This document shows, in pieces, positions 27,541-36,167 of a stretch of DNA of 64,000 bases. The notes under the pieces were generated by a model, which was not told the DNA's origin, searched no databases, and saw nothing but the letters and a program-made list of their open reading frames with translations. How positions within the stretch are numbered: the stretch's first letter is position 1; each line of letters opens with the position of its first letter. This DNA comes from Streptomyces sp. NBC_01439 (GTDB taxonomy: Bacteria; Actinomycetota; Actinomycetes; Streptomycetales; Streptomycetaceae), in NCBI RefSeq assembly GCF_036227605.1, contig NZ_CP109487.1, positions 1,550,001 through 1,614,000 of the forward strand, given 5' to 3'. The position numbers and the translations under genes were made by a program.

Positions 27541-29418
27541 TCAACGTGCGTCGGCAGTGACGCGGAAGCGGAGTCGACAGATCACGGCGTCGGTGTCGCG
27601 GCGGCCGGCGTGTGCCACCACCGCGCCGCGCTGGTTCTGCAGCAGCCGCTGCCAGAGACGGGCGGGTTCTGTTTCCGGAATCAGGACGGTCACCTGCGCG
27701 TCCGGACGGCCTCGGACGAGCTCACGTACGTAGCCGGACAGCGGGCGGCCGAGGGAGCACGTCTCCGAGGGGAGTTCGATGAGGTCGACGCCGGGGTTCC
27801 ACAGCTCCCAGTCACGCCGGAGGGCTTCGGCGCTCTGACGGTCCTCTGGTGTGGGGTGGGTGACGGTGACGGCGAGGACCTCGTCGCCGAGGGAGCGGGC
27901 GGCGGTCAGGGCTTGACAGGTCAGCCGGGACAGACCGGAGACGGGGACTACGACCAACGAGAAGGCCCGGTGCGGGGGCTGTGGGACGCGGCCGAGTTCG
28001 AGGCGTTCGCCGATCTCGGTGTACGCGCGGTGGACCGTCTCGAAGATGAGGACGATCAGCGGCAGGGCGAGCACGATCAGCCAGGCGCCCTCGGTGAACT
28101 TGGTGGCGGTCACGACGGCGGCCGAAACACCGGTCAGCAGGGCGCCGAAGCCGTTGACGGCGGCCTTCGCCTGCCAGCCCCTGGCACGTTCGCCGGACCA
28201 GTGCCGGACCATGCCGACCTGGCAGATAGTGAACCCTGCGAAGACGCCGACGGCGAAGAGCGGGACGAGGGTGTTGGTGTCGCCGCCGGAGAGGACGAGC
28301 AGGACGGCCGAGACGAGTGCCAGCCAGACCACCCCGTGCCGGTGTACTTGGCGGTCGGCCTTGAGGGCGAAGACGTGCGGCAGGCAGTTGTCGCGGGCCA
28401 GCAAGCTCATCAGCACCGGGAGCCCGCCGAACGAGGTGTTCGCGGCGAGCGCCAGCAGCACCATGGTGGCGAACTGGACCACGTAGAAGGCTGCGTTGTG
28501 CCCGAACGACGCGTCCGCCAGCTGGGCCAGGACGGTGACGCCCTCGACGGGCTGGAGGTGGAAGCGGCCGATCAGCACCGAAAGCCCGATCAGCATGACG
28601 CCGAGCAGGGCGCCGAGAGCCACCTCGGTGCGCTGGGCCCGGTGGGCAGCCGGCGCACGGAAGGACGGCACCGCGTTGGCGACGGCCTCGACACCCGTCA
28701 GGGCCGAGCAGCCCGCGGCAAAGGCCTTCAAGAGCAGCAGCGCGCCGACGCTGGTGGCGCCCTCGCCGAGCGCGGATGCGTGTCCGGCCGCGGACGCGGT
28801 GCTGACCGGGCCGTCGCGGAAGAGACCGACCGTGATCATCGCCAGGATCGACCCGACGAAGAGCGCGGTCGGTACGAGGAAGGCCTTGGCGGAGTCCACG
28901 ACCCCGCGCAGGTTCACGGCGGTGACCAGGACCAGCACGGCGAGGCATATCCAGACCCGCTCCCCGTGCAGCCCCGGGAACGCCGAGGTCAGGGCGGCCA
29001 CGCCGGCGGTGACCGACACCGCGACGTTCAGCACGTAGTCGAGAATGAGCGAGGCGGCCGCGACCAGGCTGGTGCGCCGGCCCAGATGCCGCTTGGCGAC
29101 CGCGTACGAGCCTCCCCCGTCCGGGAACGCTGCGATCACCTGCCGGTACGAGGCCACCAGTACCGCGAGCAAGGCGGCGATGGCCAGAGTGACGGGGAGC
29201 GTGAAGCCCATGCCGTAGGCACCGGCCGCGGCCAGGACCAGGACGACCGCCTCGGGCCCGTACGCCACCGACGCCATCGCGTCGAGCGACAAGGCGGCGA
29301 GGCCCTGGAGGGTGGTCAGCCGGTGCCGGTCCCCGGCCCCGGTTCCGCCGGTATCAGGGGGCTCCTCCTGGGCCGACCCCTGGGTGACCGTGGTCGGTTC
29401 TCCTGCGTGCATGGCCAT
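27541..29418 (-). CDS. APC-superfamily permease, KimA/YdaO-like potassium importer
   Basis: 625 residues from ATG 29418, chosen because GGAGGATCGGCAAGAA precedes it. About 12 membrane helices (residues about 35-470) are followed by a cytosolic tail of about 150 residues with a Usp-like/KimA-type fold (FSLVVVPVSGLSRLTCQAL, GDEVLAVTVTHPT, VTVLIPETEPARLWQRLL). Family-typical signatures: ALSLDAMASVAYGPEA in helix 1, FPDGGGSYAVAKRHLG, TNTLVPLFAVGVFAGFT. KimA proteins are high-affinity K+/H+ symporters, often inhibited by c-di-AMP binding to the tail. The potassium gene context supports this, but a general amino-acid permease cannot be excluded from sequence alone. Confidence 0.82.
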   Translation of the reverse strand: MAMHAGEPTTVTQGSAQEEPPDTGGTGAGDRHRLTTLQGLAALSLDAMASVAYGPEAVVLVLAAAGAYGMGFTLPVTLAIAALLAVLVASYRQVIAAFPDGGGSYAVAKRHLGRRTSLVAAASLILDYVLNVAVSVTAGVAALTSAFPGLHGERVWICLAVLVLVTAVNLRGVVDSAKAFLVPTALFVGSILAMITVGLFRDGPVSTASAAGHASALGEGATSVGALLLLKAFAAGCSALTGVEAVANAVPSFRAPAAHRAQRTEVALGALLGVMLIGLSVLIGRFHLQPVEGVTVLAQLADASFGHNAAFYVVQFATMVLLALAANTSFGGLPVLMSLLARDNCLPHVFALKADRQVHRHGVVWLALVSAVLLVLSGGDTNTLVPLFAVGVFAGFTICQVGMVRHWSGERARGWQAKAAVNGFGALLTGVSAAVVTATKFTEGAWLIVLALPLIVLIFETVHRAYTEIGERLELGRVPQPPHRAFSLVVVPVSGLSRLTCQALTAARSLGDEVLAVTVTHPTPEDRQSAEALRRDWELWNPGVDLIELPSETCSLGRPLSGYVRELVRGRPDAQVTVLIPETEPARLWQRLLQNQRGAVVAHAGRRDTDAVICRLRFRVTADAR

Positions 29419-29661
29419 TTCTTGCCGATCCTCCGAATGAACAAAATCAGCACAGCGCCGGAGCCGCAGGTGTCGGCCGCCAGCACGCTTGGCGCATTTC
29501 ATACGCCCGCCCGCGCACTCTTCACGTGTTGCATACGCATGGGCGCGTGCGGCGTAGGGAGTCCGTCAAGAGGGACTGCCTCCCGTTGCCCCGGCTCCGC
29601 GGAGATGCATGCTTGATCTGGGCGGAACACGCCTGACCGGCACGAAGAGGAGAAGTTGCTG

Positions 29662-29751
29662 ATGGACGCGGAGAACGTGGTCGGCCTGCTCATCGCCCTT
29701 GCGCTGCTCGGCTATCTCGTGGTCGCTCTCATCAGGCCCGAGAAGTTCTGA
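29662..29751 (+). CDS. KdpF-like membrane peptide (extra copy)
   Basis: 29 codons, ATG 29662 to TGA 29751, with GAAGAGGAG upstream. One hydrophobic helix (VVGLLIALALLGYLVVALI) followed by RPEKF, the KdpF ending. It matches the operon KdpF at 30798-30887 (ending YPERF) position for position. KdpF stabilises the KdpABC complex in the membrane in Escherichia coli. Here it precedes a KdpD-membrane-domain protein rather than kdpA, so it may be the leftover of a second kdp operon or a partner of the orphan KdpB. Confidence 0.8.
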   Translation: MDAENVVGLLIALALLGYLVVALIRPEKF

Positions 29752-29797
29752 TCGGCACTCTGCATCACGATCGGCTTGTCCGGACGGGAGGTGTCAC

Positions 29798-30556
29798 GTG
29801 TCCGGGTACTGGTTCCGGCTCCGCGACCGCGTCGCGCTGGTCGCTGCCCTCCTGGCCCCCTTCTTGGTGGCGCTCTCCCTCGTGCCGTTCCGGACGGGTC
29901 TTTCGGCGACGAACGAGGCCCTGATCCTGGTCGTCGCGGTGGTCGCGGTCGCCGCCATGGGGAGCCGCACAGCGGGAGCACTCGCCGCGCTCTCGGCGGC
30001 CGCCTGGTTCGACTTCTTCCTGACCAGGCCCTACCAGCAGTTCGCCATCTCTGACCACGCGGATGTCGAGACCGCTGTCCTCCTGCTCGTCGTCGGCTTG
30101 ATCGTCTCGCAGCTGGCCGTGCGCGCACGCCGCCTCCAGGCGGTCGTGGTGACCGACGCCGCGCACCTGTCCAGCCTCCAGGGAACCGCCCGGCTGACCG
30201 AGGACGGCAGCTCGCCGGAAGCGGTGGTCGAGCACGTGCGCCGGGAGCTCGTCGGCCTGCTGGGGCTACGCGGCTGCCGCTTCGAGTACGGGACCCTGAT
30301 GGGGCACCTGCCGCGCCTGGAGCACGGCGGCGGCCTGTGGCTGCGCCGCCCGGGCCGGATCACGGAGTACGCCGACTGGCCTGACGGGGAAACCGAGCTG
30401 CGGGTCGTCGGCGGCGGGCACTACTACGGCCGCTTCCTCCTCGACCCGCACCCCGGCCGCCCCCTGCCCTCCGAGGAAGCCCGCCTGGTGGCCGTAGCGC
30501 TGGCCGCCCAGGCCGGCAGCGCCCTGGACACGGCCGGCCTGTCCCACCAGGGCTGA
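29798..30556 (+). CDS. DUF4118 (KdpD membrane domain) protein with GAF-like tail
   Basis: 252 residues from GTG 29798 with GGGAGG upstream. Residues about 10-115 hold four membrane helices in the KdpD DUF4118 arrangement (VALVAALLAPFLVALSLV, AAWFDFFLTRPYQQFAI, VETAVLLLVVGLIVSQLAVRARR). The remainder (about 120-250) resembles the GAF-like domain that follows in KdpD. There is no KdpD N-domain, Usp or kinase. It could sense turgor or K+ through the membrane domain and act on KdpD paralogues in trans. It sits directly after a KdpF-like gene and 160 bases before the kdp operon. Confidence 0.8.
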   Translation: MSGYWFRLRDRVALVAALLAPFLVALSLVPFRTGLSATNEALILVVAVVAVAAMGSRTAGALAALSAAAWFDFFLTRPYQQFAISDHADVETAVLLLVVGLIVSQLAVRARRLQAVVVTDAAHLSSLQGTARLTEDGSSPEAVVEHVRRELVGLLGLRGCRFEYGTLMGHLPRLEHGGGLWLRRPGRITEYADWPDGETELRVVGGGHYYGRFLLDPHPGRPLPSEEARLVAVALAAQAGSALDTAGLSHQG

Positions 30557-30628
30557 CCGGGTCCGAAGGGCCCATCCCCGTAAGAGTGGCGTTAAGGGTT
30601 CCCGTGCGCCCGTATGGACCCCGTCAAA

Positions 30629-30654
30629 GTGTCTTAACACCCGGCTGAAGACAC
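30629..30654. promoter_or_regulatory. Inverted repeat in the kdp promoter region
   Basis: GTGTCTT (30629-30635) and AAGACAC (30648-30654) are perfect 7-base arms 12 bases apart, 64 bases before the first gene of the kdp operon. Inside lies TTAACA, which with GTTATC 16 bases on could be a promoter. A KdpE operator is the obvious candidate. Confidence 0.35.
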
Positions 30655-30717
30655 GGTTATCTCGTCATCGGCCATCTGGCCGATTCGTTTCCTTCCCTCT
30701 TCACTCAGGAGCTCGCG

Positions 30718-30801
30718 ATGGCCGATCTGGCCTTCGTCGTCACCACGGTCGCGGTGTTCGCGCTGGTGGCTCTCATCGCCCGGGGGGTGACCAAGCTGTG
30801 A
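30718..30801 (+). CDS. 27-residue membrane peptide heading the kdp operon
   Basis: ATG 30718 after CAGGAG, TGA at 30801. One hydrophobic helix ([16 protein letters not shown]) and a short basic end RGVTKL. Its stop overlaps the kdpF start (GTGA), so it is translationally coupled. The layout (start, helix, positive tail) parallels KdpF, but the sequence is different. Small single-helix peptides in this place are seen in streptomycete kdp operons; a regulatory or assembly role is inferred, not shown. Confidence 0.7.
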   Translation: MADLAFVVTTVAVFALVALIARGVTKL

Positions 30802-30887
30802 ACGCCGAAAACATCATCGGCCTCGTCGTGGCCGTCTCCCTGCTCGGATACCTCGTCCTCGCCCTTGTGTACCCGGAGAGGTTCTAG
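30798..30887 (+). CDS. kdpF: KdpF, stabilising peptide of the K+ pump
   Basis: 29 codons, GTG start overlapping the upstream stop, TAG at 30887. One helix ([19 protein letters not shown]) ending YPERF. It lies six bases before kdpA in the usual operon position. Nearly the same as the extra copy at 29662-29751. Confidence 0.88.
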   Translation: MNAENIIGLVVAVSLLGYLVLALVYPERF

Positions 30888-30893
30888 CCACCG

Positions 30894-32558
30894 ATGAGTC
30901 CCGTTCTCGCTGGTGTGCTCCAGCTCCTCGCACTGATCGCCGCGCTCGCGCTGGCCTACCGCCCGCTGGGCGACCACATGGCCCGCGTCTACTCCTCCGA
31001 CAAGCACTACAAACCGGAGAAGTGGATCTACAAGGCCATCGGCGCCAACCCCTCGGCCGAGATGCGCTGGCCCGCCTACCTGCGCGCCGTCCTCGCCTTC
31101 TCCGCGGTCTCGGTCCTGTTCCTCTACGGCCTCCAGCGGGCCCAGGGCATCCTGCCCGGCTCGCTCGGCTTCGTGGCGATCGACCCCGACCAGGCCTTCA
31201 ACACCGCCGCCTCCTTCGTGTCCAACACGAACTGGCAGTCGTACTACGGCGAGCAGGCCATGGGCCACGTCGTACAGACCGGCGGCCTCGCGGTCCAGAA
31301 CTTCGTCTCCGCCGCCGTCGGCATGGCCGTCGCCGTCGCCCTCGTACGGGGCTTCGCGCGCTCCCGCACCGGAGAGCTCGGCAACTTCTGGGCCGACCTG
31401 GTCCGCGGTGTCTTCCGCATCCTGCTGCCCATCTCGGTGATCGGCGCGATCGTCCTGGTCGCGTGCGGCGCGATCCAGAACTTCGCCGGCATCCACGAGG
31501 TCGGGCAGTTCATGGGCGGCTCGCAGCAGTGGAACGGCGGTGCGGTGGCCTCGCAGGAGGTCATCAAGGAACTGGGCACCAACGGCGGCGGCTACTTCAA
31601 CGCCAACTCCTCGCACCCCTTCGAGAACCCCAACCCGTTCTCCAACCTCTTCGAAATCTTCCTGATCCTGCTCATCCCGTTCTCGCTGACCCGCACCTTC
31701 GGCCGGATGGTCGGCAACCTGCGCCAGGGCTACGCGATCCTCGCGACCATGGCCACCATCTGGCTCGGGTTCGTCGCACTGATGATGTGGACCGAGTTCG
31801 CCGGCAACGGCCCTGCCTTCGACATCGCCGGTGGTGCGATGGAGGGCAAGGAGACCCGCTTCGGTATCGCCGCGTCCTCGATCTTCTCCGTGTCCACGAC
31901 CCTGACGTCCACGGGTGCCGTCAACTCCTTCCACTCCTCCTACACCGGTCTCGGCGGCGGCATCCAGCTGCTGGGCATGCAGCTCGGCGAGATCGCCCCC
32001 GGCGGCGTCGGCTCCGGCCTCTACGGCATGCTGATCATGGCGATCATCGCCGTCTTCATCGCCGGGCTGATGGTCGGCCGCACCCCCGAATACCTGGGCA
32101 AGAAGATCGGCACCCGCGAGATCAAGTTCGCGGCCTGCTACATCCTCATCACGCCCGCCCTCGTCCTCGGCTTCACCGCCGCGGCGATGGCGCTGGACAC
32201 CCCGGCGAACTCGATGACGAACTCCGGTGCGCACGGCTTCTCCGAGATCCTCTACGCCTATACCTCGGGCGCCAACAACAACGGCTCGGCCTTCGCGGGC
32301 CTGAACGCCGACACGCAGTGGTTCAACAGCACCATCGGCATCGCCATGCTGCTCGGCCGCTTCCTCCCGATGGTGTTCGTCCTGGCGCTGGCCGGCTCGC
32401 TCGCCGAGCAGAAGCCCGTACCGGAGACGGCAGGCACGCTCCGTACCGACAAGCCCCTCTACACGGGGCTGCTTGTCGGCACCATCCTCATCGTCACCGG
32501 TCTGACCTACTTCCCGGCCCTCGCGCTGGGACCGCTCGCCGAAGGGCTCGCCTCATGA
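30894..32558 (+). CDS. kdpA: KdpA, K+-binding and translocating subunit
   Basis: 554 residues, full length. Ten-helix membrane protein carrying the four pore loops of the Trk-like K+ filter: [50 protein letters not shown] and [12 protein letters not shown]. Expected to form the selectivity filter of the KdpFABC high-affinity K+ pump in the plasma membrane. Starts at ATG 30894 just after kdpF. Its stop overlaps the kdpB start (ATGA), the arrangement known from other kdp operons for coupled translation. No odd features. Confidence 0.96.
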   Translation: MSPVLAGVLQLLALIAALALAYRPLGDHMARVYSSDKHYKPEKWIYKAIGANPSAEMRWPAYLRAVLAFSAVSVLFLYGLQRAQGILPGSLGFVAIDPDQAFNTAASFVSNTNWQSYYGEQAMGHVVQTGGLAVQNFVSAAVGMAVAVALVRGFARSRTGELGNFWADLVRGVFRILLPISVIGAIVLVACGAIQNFAGIHEVGQFMGGSQQWNGGAVASQEVIKELGTNGGGYFNANSSHPFENPNPFSNLFEIFLILLIPFSLTRTFGRMVGNLRQGYAILATMATIWLGFVALMMWTEFAGNGPAFDIAGGAMEGKETRFGIAASSIFSVSTTLTSTGAVNSFHSSYTGLGGGIQLLGMQLGEIAPGGVGSGLYGMLIMAIIAVFIAGLMVGRTPEYLGKKIGTREIKFAACYILITPALVLGFTAAAMALDTPANSMTNSGAHGFSEILYAYTSGANNNGSAFAGLNADTQWFNSTIGIAMLLGRFLPMVFVLALAGSLAEQKPVPETAGTLRTDKPLYTGLLVGTILIVTGLTYFPALALGPLAEGLAS

Positions 32559-34657
32559 GCACCATCACCCCCACCCGCGCACCACACGAAGACATCCCGA
32601 CAGGCCACAAGCCGGCCGGGCGGGTCGGCGGCGGTCTCTTCGACCCCAAACAGCTCCTGAAGTCCTTCCCCGACGCGATCCGCAAGCTCGACCCCCGGAT
32701 CATGATCAAGTCGCCGGTCATGTTCGTCGTCCTGATCGGCTCGGTGGTCACCACCGTGCTCGCGTGTCTGGACCCGACGGACTGGTTCGGCTGGGCGATC
32801 ACCGCCTGGCTGTGGCTGACCACGATCTTCGCCAACCTCGCCGAGGCCGTCGCCGAGGGCCGTGGCAAGGCCCAGGCCGACACGCTGCGCAAGGCCAAGA
32901 CCGACTCCGTCGCCCGCCGTCTGACCAAGGACGGCAAGGGCGAGGAGCAGGTGCCCGGCGCGGAGCTCCGTATCGGTGACCTGGTGGTCTGCGAGGCCGG
33001 CGACATCATCCCCGGCGACGGTGACGTCGTCGAAGGCGTCGCCTCGGTGGACGAGTCCGCCATCACGGGTGAGTCCGCCCCGGTGATCCGGGAGTCCGGC
33101 GGCGACCGATCCGCGGTCACCGGCGGCACCAAGGTCCTCTCCGACCGGATCGTCATCAAGATCACGACGAAGCCCGGCGAGACCTTCATCGACCGCATGA
33201 TCGCCCTCGTCGAGGGCGCCGCCCGGCAGAAGACACCCAACGAGATCGCGCTCAACATCCTGCTCGCCTCGCTGACCATCGTCTTCCTGCTCGCCGTCGT
33301 CACCCTGCAGCCGTTCGCGATCTACGCGGACGCCAAGCAGTCCATGATCGTGCTGACGGCCCTGCTGGTCTGCCTCATCCCCACCACCATCGGTGCCCTG
33401 CTCTCGGCCATCGGTATCGCCGGCATGGACCGCCTGGTCCAGCGCAACGTCCTCGCCATGTCCGGCCGGGCCGTCGAGGCCGCGGGCGACGTCTCCACGC
33501 TACTGCTCGACAAGACCGGCACGATCACCCTGGGCAACCGCCAGGCCTCGGAGTTCGTGCCCGTCAAGGGCACCACGGCGGCGGAACTGGCCGACGCCGC
33601 CCAGCTGTCCTCCCTCGCGGACGAGACCCCCGAGGGTCGCTCCATCGTGGTCCTCGCGAAGGAGAAGTACGGCCTGCGCGAACGCCACCAGGGCGAGCTC
33701 GCACACGCCGAGTGGATCGCCTTCACCGCTCAGACCCGTATGTCGGGCGTGGACGTCGACGGCAAGCAGACCCGCAAGGGCGCGACCGGATCCGTCATCA
33801 CCTGGGTCAAGGAGCAGGGCGGAAAGGTCGCCGAGGACGCTCAAGCGCTCACCGACCAGATCTCCCAGGCCGGCGGCACCCCGCTCCTCGTCGCCGTCAA
33901 GGACGACAAGGGCGCCCGCGTCCTCGGTGTCATCCACCTCAAGGACGTCGTCAAGGAAGGCATGCGCGAGCGGTTCGACGAACTGCGCCGCATGGGCATC
34001 AAGACCGTCATGATCACGGGCGACAACCCGCTCACCGCGAAGGCCATCGCCGAAGAGGCCGGTGTCGACGACTTCCTCGCCGAGGCCACCCCCGAGGACA
34101 AGATGGCCCTCATCAAGCGGGAGCAGGCCGGCGGCAAGCTCGTCGCCATGACCGGCGACGGCACCAACGACGCCCCGGCCCTCGCCCAGGCAGACGTCGG
34201 CGTGGCCATGAACACCGGCACCTCGGCCGCCAAGGAGGCCGGGAACATGGTGGACCTGGACTCCAACCCCACCAAGCTCATCGAGATCGTCGAGATCGGC
34301 AAGCAGCTCCTCATCACCCGAGGCGCCCTCACCACGTTCTCGATCGCCAACGACGTCGCGAAGTACTTCGCGATCATCCCGGCCATGTTCGCGGTCGCCT
34401 ACCCGGGCCTGGACAAGCTCAACATCATGGGCCTGTCCTCGCCGAACTCCGCGATCCTCTCCGCCGTCATCTTCAACGCGCTGATCATCATCGCGCTCGT
34501 ACCGCTCGCCCTCAAGGGCGTCCAGTACAAGCCGACCAGCGCCGACAAGATGCTCCGCCGCAACATCGGGATCTACGGCCTGGGCGGACTGATCGCCCCG
34601 TTCATCGGCATCAAGATCATCGACATGCTCATCACCCTCATCCCCGGAATCGGCTGA
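32555..34657 (+). CDS. kdpB: KdpB, ATP-hydrolysing subunit of the K+ pump
   Basis: 700 residues. P-type ATPase signatures: TGESAP, DKTGTIT (phosphorylated Asp), KGATGS in the nucleotide-binding domain, [12 protein letters not shown] hinge and [20 protein letters not shown]. Seven membrane helices flank the cytoplasmic domains. Starts at ATG 32555, overlapping the kdpA stop; kdpC follows seven bases after its own stop. It uses ATP hydrolysis to drive K+ uptake through KdpA. A divergent paralogue is encoded at 25138-27288. Confidence 0.97.
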   Translation: MSTITPTRAPHEDIPTGHKPAGRVGGGLFDPKQLLKSFPDAIRKLDPRIMIKSPVMFVVLIGSVVTTVLACLDPTDWFGWAITAWLWLTTIFANLAEAVAEGRGKAQADTLRKAKTDSVARRLTKDGKGEEQVPGAELRIGDLVVCEAGDIIPGDGDVVEGVASVDESAITGESAPVIRESGGDRSAVTGGTKVLSDRIVIKITTKPGETFIDRMIALVEGAARQKTPNEIALNILLASLTIVFLLAVVTLQPFAIYADAKQSMIVLTALLVCLIPTTIGALLSAIGIAGMDRLVQRNVLAMSGRAVEAAGDVSTLLLDKTGTITLGNRQASEFVPVKGTTAAELADAAQLSSLADETPEGRSIVVLAKEKYGLRERHQGELAHAEWIAFTAQTRMSGVDVDGKQTRKGATGSVITWVKEQGGKVAEDAQALTDQISQAGGTPLLVAVKDDKGARVLGVIHLKDVVKEGMRERFDELRRMGIKTVMITGDNPLTAKAIAEEAGVDDFLAEATPEDKMALIKREQAGGKLVAMTGDGTNDAPALAQADVGVAMNTGTSAAKEAGNMVDLDSNPTKLIEIVEIGKQLLITRGALTTFSIANDVAKYFAIIPAMFAVAYPGLDKLNIMGLSSPNSAILSAVIFNALIIIALVPLALKGVQYKPTSADKMLRRNIGIYGLGGLIAPFIGIKIIDMLITLIPGIG

Positions 34658-34664
34658 TCACGCG

Positions 34665-35378
34665 ATGAACAACTCCGTATCCAGCACCCTCCGCCTGATC
34701 GGCGCCGGCCTGCGAGCCCTGCTCGTGCTCACGGTCATCTGCGGGGTCATCTACCCGCTCGCCGTCACCGGGATCGCCCAGGCCCTGTTCCACGACCAGG
34801 CCAACGGCTCCGAGATCAAGGACAAGAGCGGCCAGGTCGTCGGCTCCTCCCTCATCGGGCAGACCTACAACCTGCCCAAGCAGAACCCCGACGACGCCGA
34901 AGAAGCGGTCAAGCCGGACCTCAAATGGTTCCAGCCCCGCCCCTCCAACGGACTGGGCAGCAACAGCATCAACATGCAGTACTCGCTGATCCTCTCCGGC
35001 GCCACCAACCGCTCCGCCGACAACGGCGCGAAGGACGGCAAGTGCACCGACGAGGTGGAGGGCAGCCTCTGCGCCCAGGTCATCGCCGCCAAGGAGGCCG
35101 TCATCGCCGACAACTCCACCGCCGGCCACCAGATCAAGCCCGAGGACGTACCGGCCGATGCCGTCACCTCCTCCGGCTCCGGCCTCGACCCGAACATCTC
35201 CCCCGAGTACGCGAAGATCCAGGTCCACCGCGTCGCCGAGCAGAACAAACTCGACGTCAAGCAGGTCGAGAAGCTCGTCGCCGACCACACCACCGGCCGC
35301 ACCCTCGGCTTCATGGGCGAACCCCGCGTCAACGTCCTTGAACTCAACACCGCCCTCAAGGCACTGACCAAGAGCTGA
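34665..35378 (+). CDS. kdpC: KdpC, accessory subunit of the K+ pump
   Basis: 237 residues, ATG 34665. One N-terminal membrane helix (LRALLVLTVICGVIYPLAVTGI) with a periplasmic-side domain containing the family landmarks GSSLIGQ, WFQPRPS, SSGSGLDPNISPEYA and the C-terminal NVLELNTALKAL. Longer than the about 190-residue E. coli protein, mostly through the 90-150 region, as usual in actinobacteria. Last structural gene before a hairpin that separates it from kdpE. Confidence 0.95.
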   Translation: MNNSVSSTLRLIGAGLRALLVLTVICGVIYPLAVTGIAQALFHDQANGSEIKDKSGQVVGSSLIGQTYNLPKQNPDDAEEAVKPDLKWFQPRPSNGLGSNSINMQYSLILSGATNRSADNGAKDGKCTDEVEGSLCAQVIAAKEAVIADNSTAGHQIKPEDVPADAVTSSGSGLDPNISPEYAKIQVHRVAEQNKLDVKQVEKLVADHTTGRTLGFMGEPRVNVLELNTALKALTKS

Positions 35379-35399
35379 TGTCTCCCGTAGCAGGGGTCC

Positions 35400-35440
35400 G
35401 GAGTCGGCGGGACGTGGCTCGTTCGCGTCCCGCCGGCTCC
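35400..35440 (+). terminator. Hairpin between kdpC and kdpE
   Basis: GGAGTCGGCGGGACG (35400-35414) and CGTCCCGCCGGCTCC (35426-35440) pair along 15 bases with one T-G mismatch and an 11-base loop. It begins 22 bases after the kdpC stop and likely acts as a partial terminator or mRNA boundary, giving less kdpED than kdpFABC. Confidence 0.5.
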
Positions 35441-35476
35441 GACCCGTATCCATTGAAAGAGGAAGGCCCCACACCG

Positions 35477-36160
35477 ATGATCAAGGTGCTGGTGGTGGAA
35501 GACGACACCCAGCTCGTCCGCGCACTCAAGATCAACCTGCAGGCGCGGAAGTTCGAGGTGGAGACGGCTTCCGACGGAGGGAATGCCCTCAGAGTTGCCG
35601 CTTCCCGCAAGCCGGACGTCATCCTCCTGGATCTCGGCCTGCCGGACATGGACGGCATCGATGTGATCAAGCGTGTCAGGGAGTCCAGCAGCGTACCGAT
35701 CCTCGTCCTCTCCGCCCGCCACACCTCCGAGGAGAAGATCCTCGCCCTCGACGCGGGCGCCGACGACTACGTCACCAAGCCGTTCAGCATGGACGAGCTC
35801 CTCGCCCGGCTGCGGGCCGCTGTCCGCCGCCGGGAGATCCCGGCACCCGCCGACGCGGTCTCCGTGGTCACGACCGACGAGTTCACCGTCGACCTGATCG
35901 CGAAGAAGGTCAGGCGGGGCGATCGCAGCGTGCGGCTCACCCCCACCGAGTGGCACCTTCTGGAGATCCTCATCAGCAACCCCGGCCGGCTGATCAGCCA
36001 GCGACAGCTGCTGCTCGACGTGTGGGGGCCCACGTACTCCGAGCACACCAACTACCTGCGGGTCTACATGGCCCAACTGCGCCGCAAACTGGAAGCGGAC
36101 CCCTCGCACCCGAGGTACCTGATCACCGAGCCCGGCATGGGCTACCGCTTCGAGGGATGA
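35477..36160 (+). CDS. kdpE: KdpE response regulator
   Basis: 227 residues from ATG 35477 with GAAAGAGGAAGG upstream; the frame is open further upstream, but this start gives the normal receiver N-terminus (KVLVVEDD). Receiver domain 1-120 with acidic pair E-D-D, phospho-Asp in LLDLGLPDMDG, Ser/Thr-like switch (LSARH) and Lys in VTKPF. OmpR/PhoB winged helix 130-227 (LTPTEWHLLEILISNPG, YLRVYMAQLRRKLE, GMGYRFEG). It binds the kdp promoter when phosphorylated by KdpD. kdpD starts seven bases after its stop. Confidence 0.95.
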   Translation: MIKVLVVEDDTQLVRALKINLQARKFEVETASDGGNALRVAASRKPDVILLDLGLPDMDGIDVIKRVRESSSVPILVLSARHTSEEKILALDAGADDYVTKPFSMDELLARLRAAVRRREIPAPADAVSVVTTDEFTVDLIAKKVRRGDRSVRLTPTEWHLLEILISNPGRLISQRQLLLDVWGPTYSEHTNYLRVYMAQLRRKLEADPSHPRYLITEPGMGYRFEG

Positions 36161-36167
36161 CGCAAAA

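Noticed and set aside
27361..29616. Long plus-strand frame opposite the APC permease
   Set aside because: Low-complexity Gly/Asp/Arg composition without domains; the minus strand encodes about 12 membrane helices.
29419..29661. c-di-AMP (ydaO-type) riboswitch before the KimA-like permease
   Set aside because: The leader on the minus strand is GC-rich and shows no conserved riboswitch core that I can recognise by eye; a covariance search would be needed.
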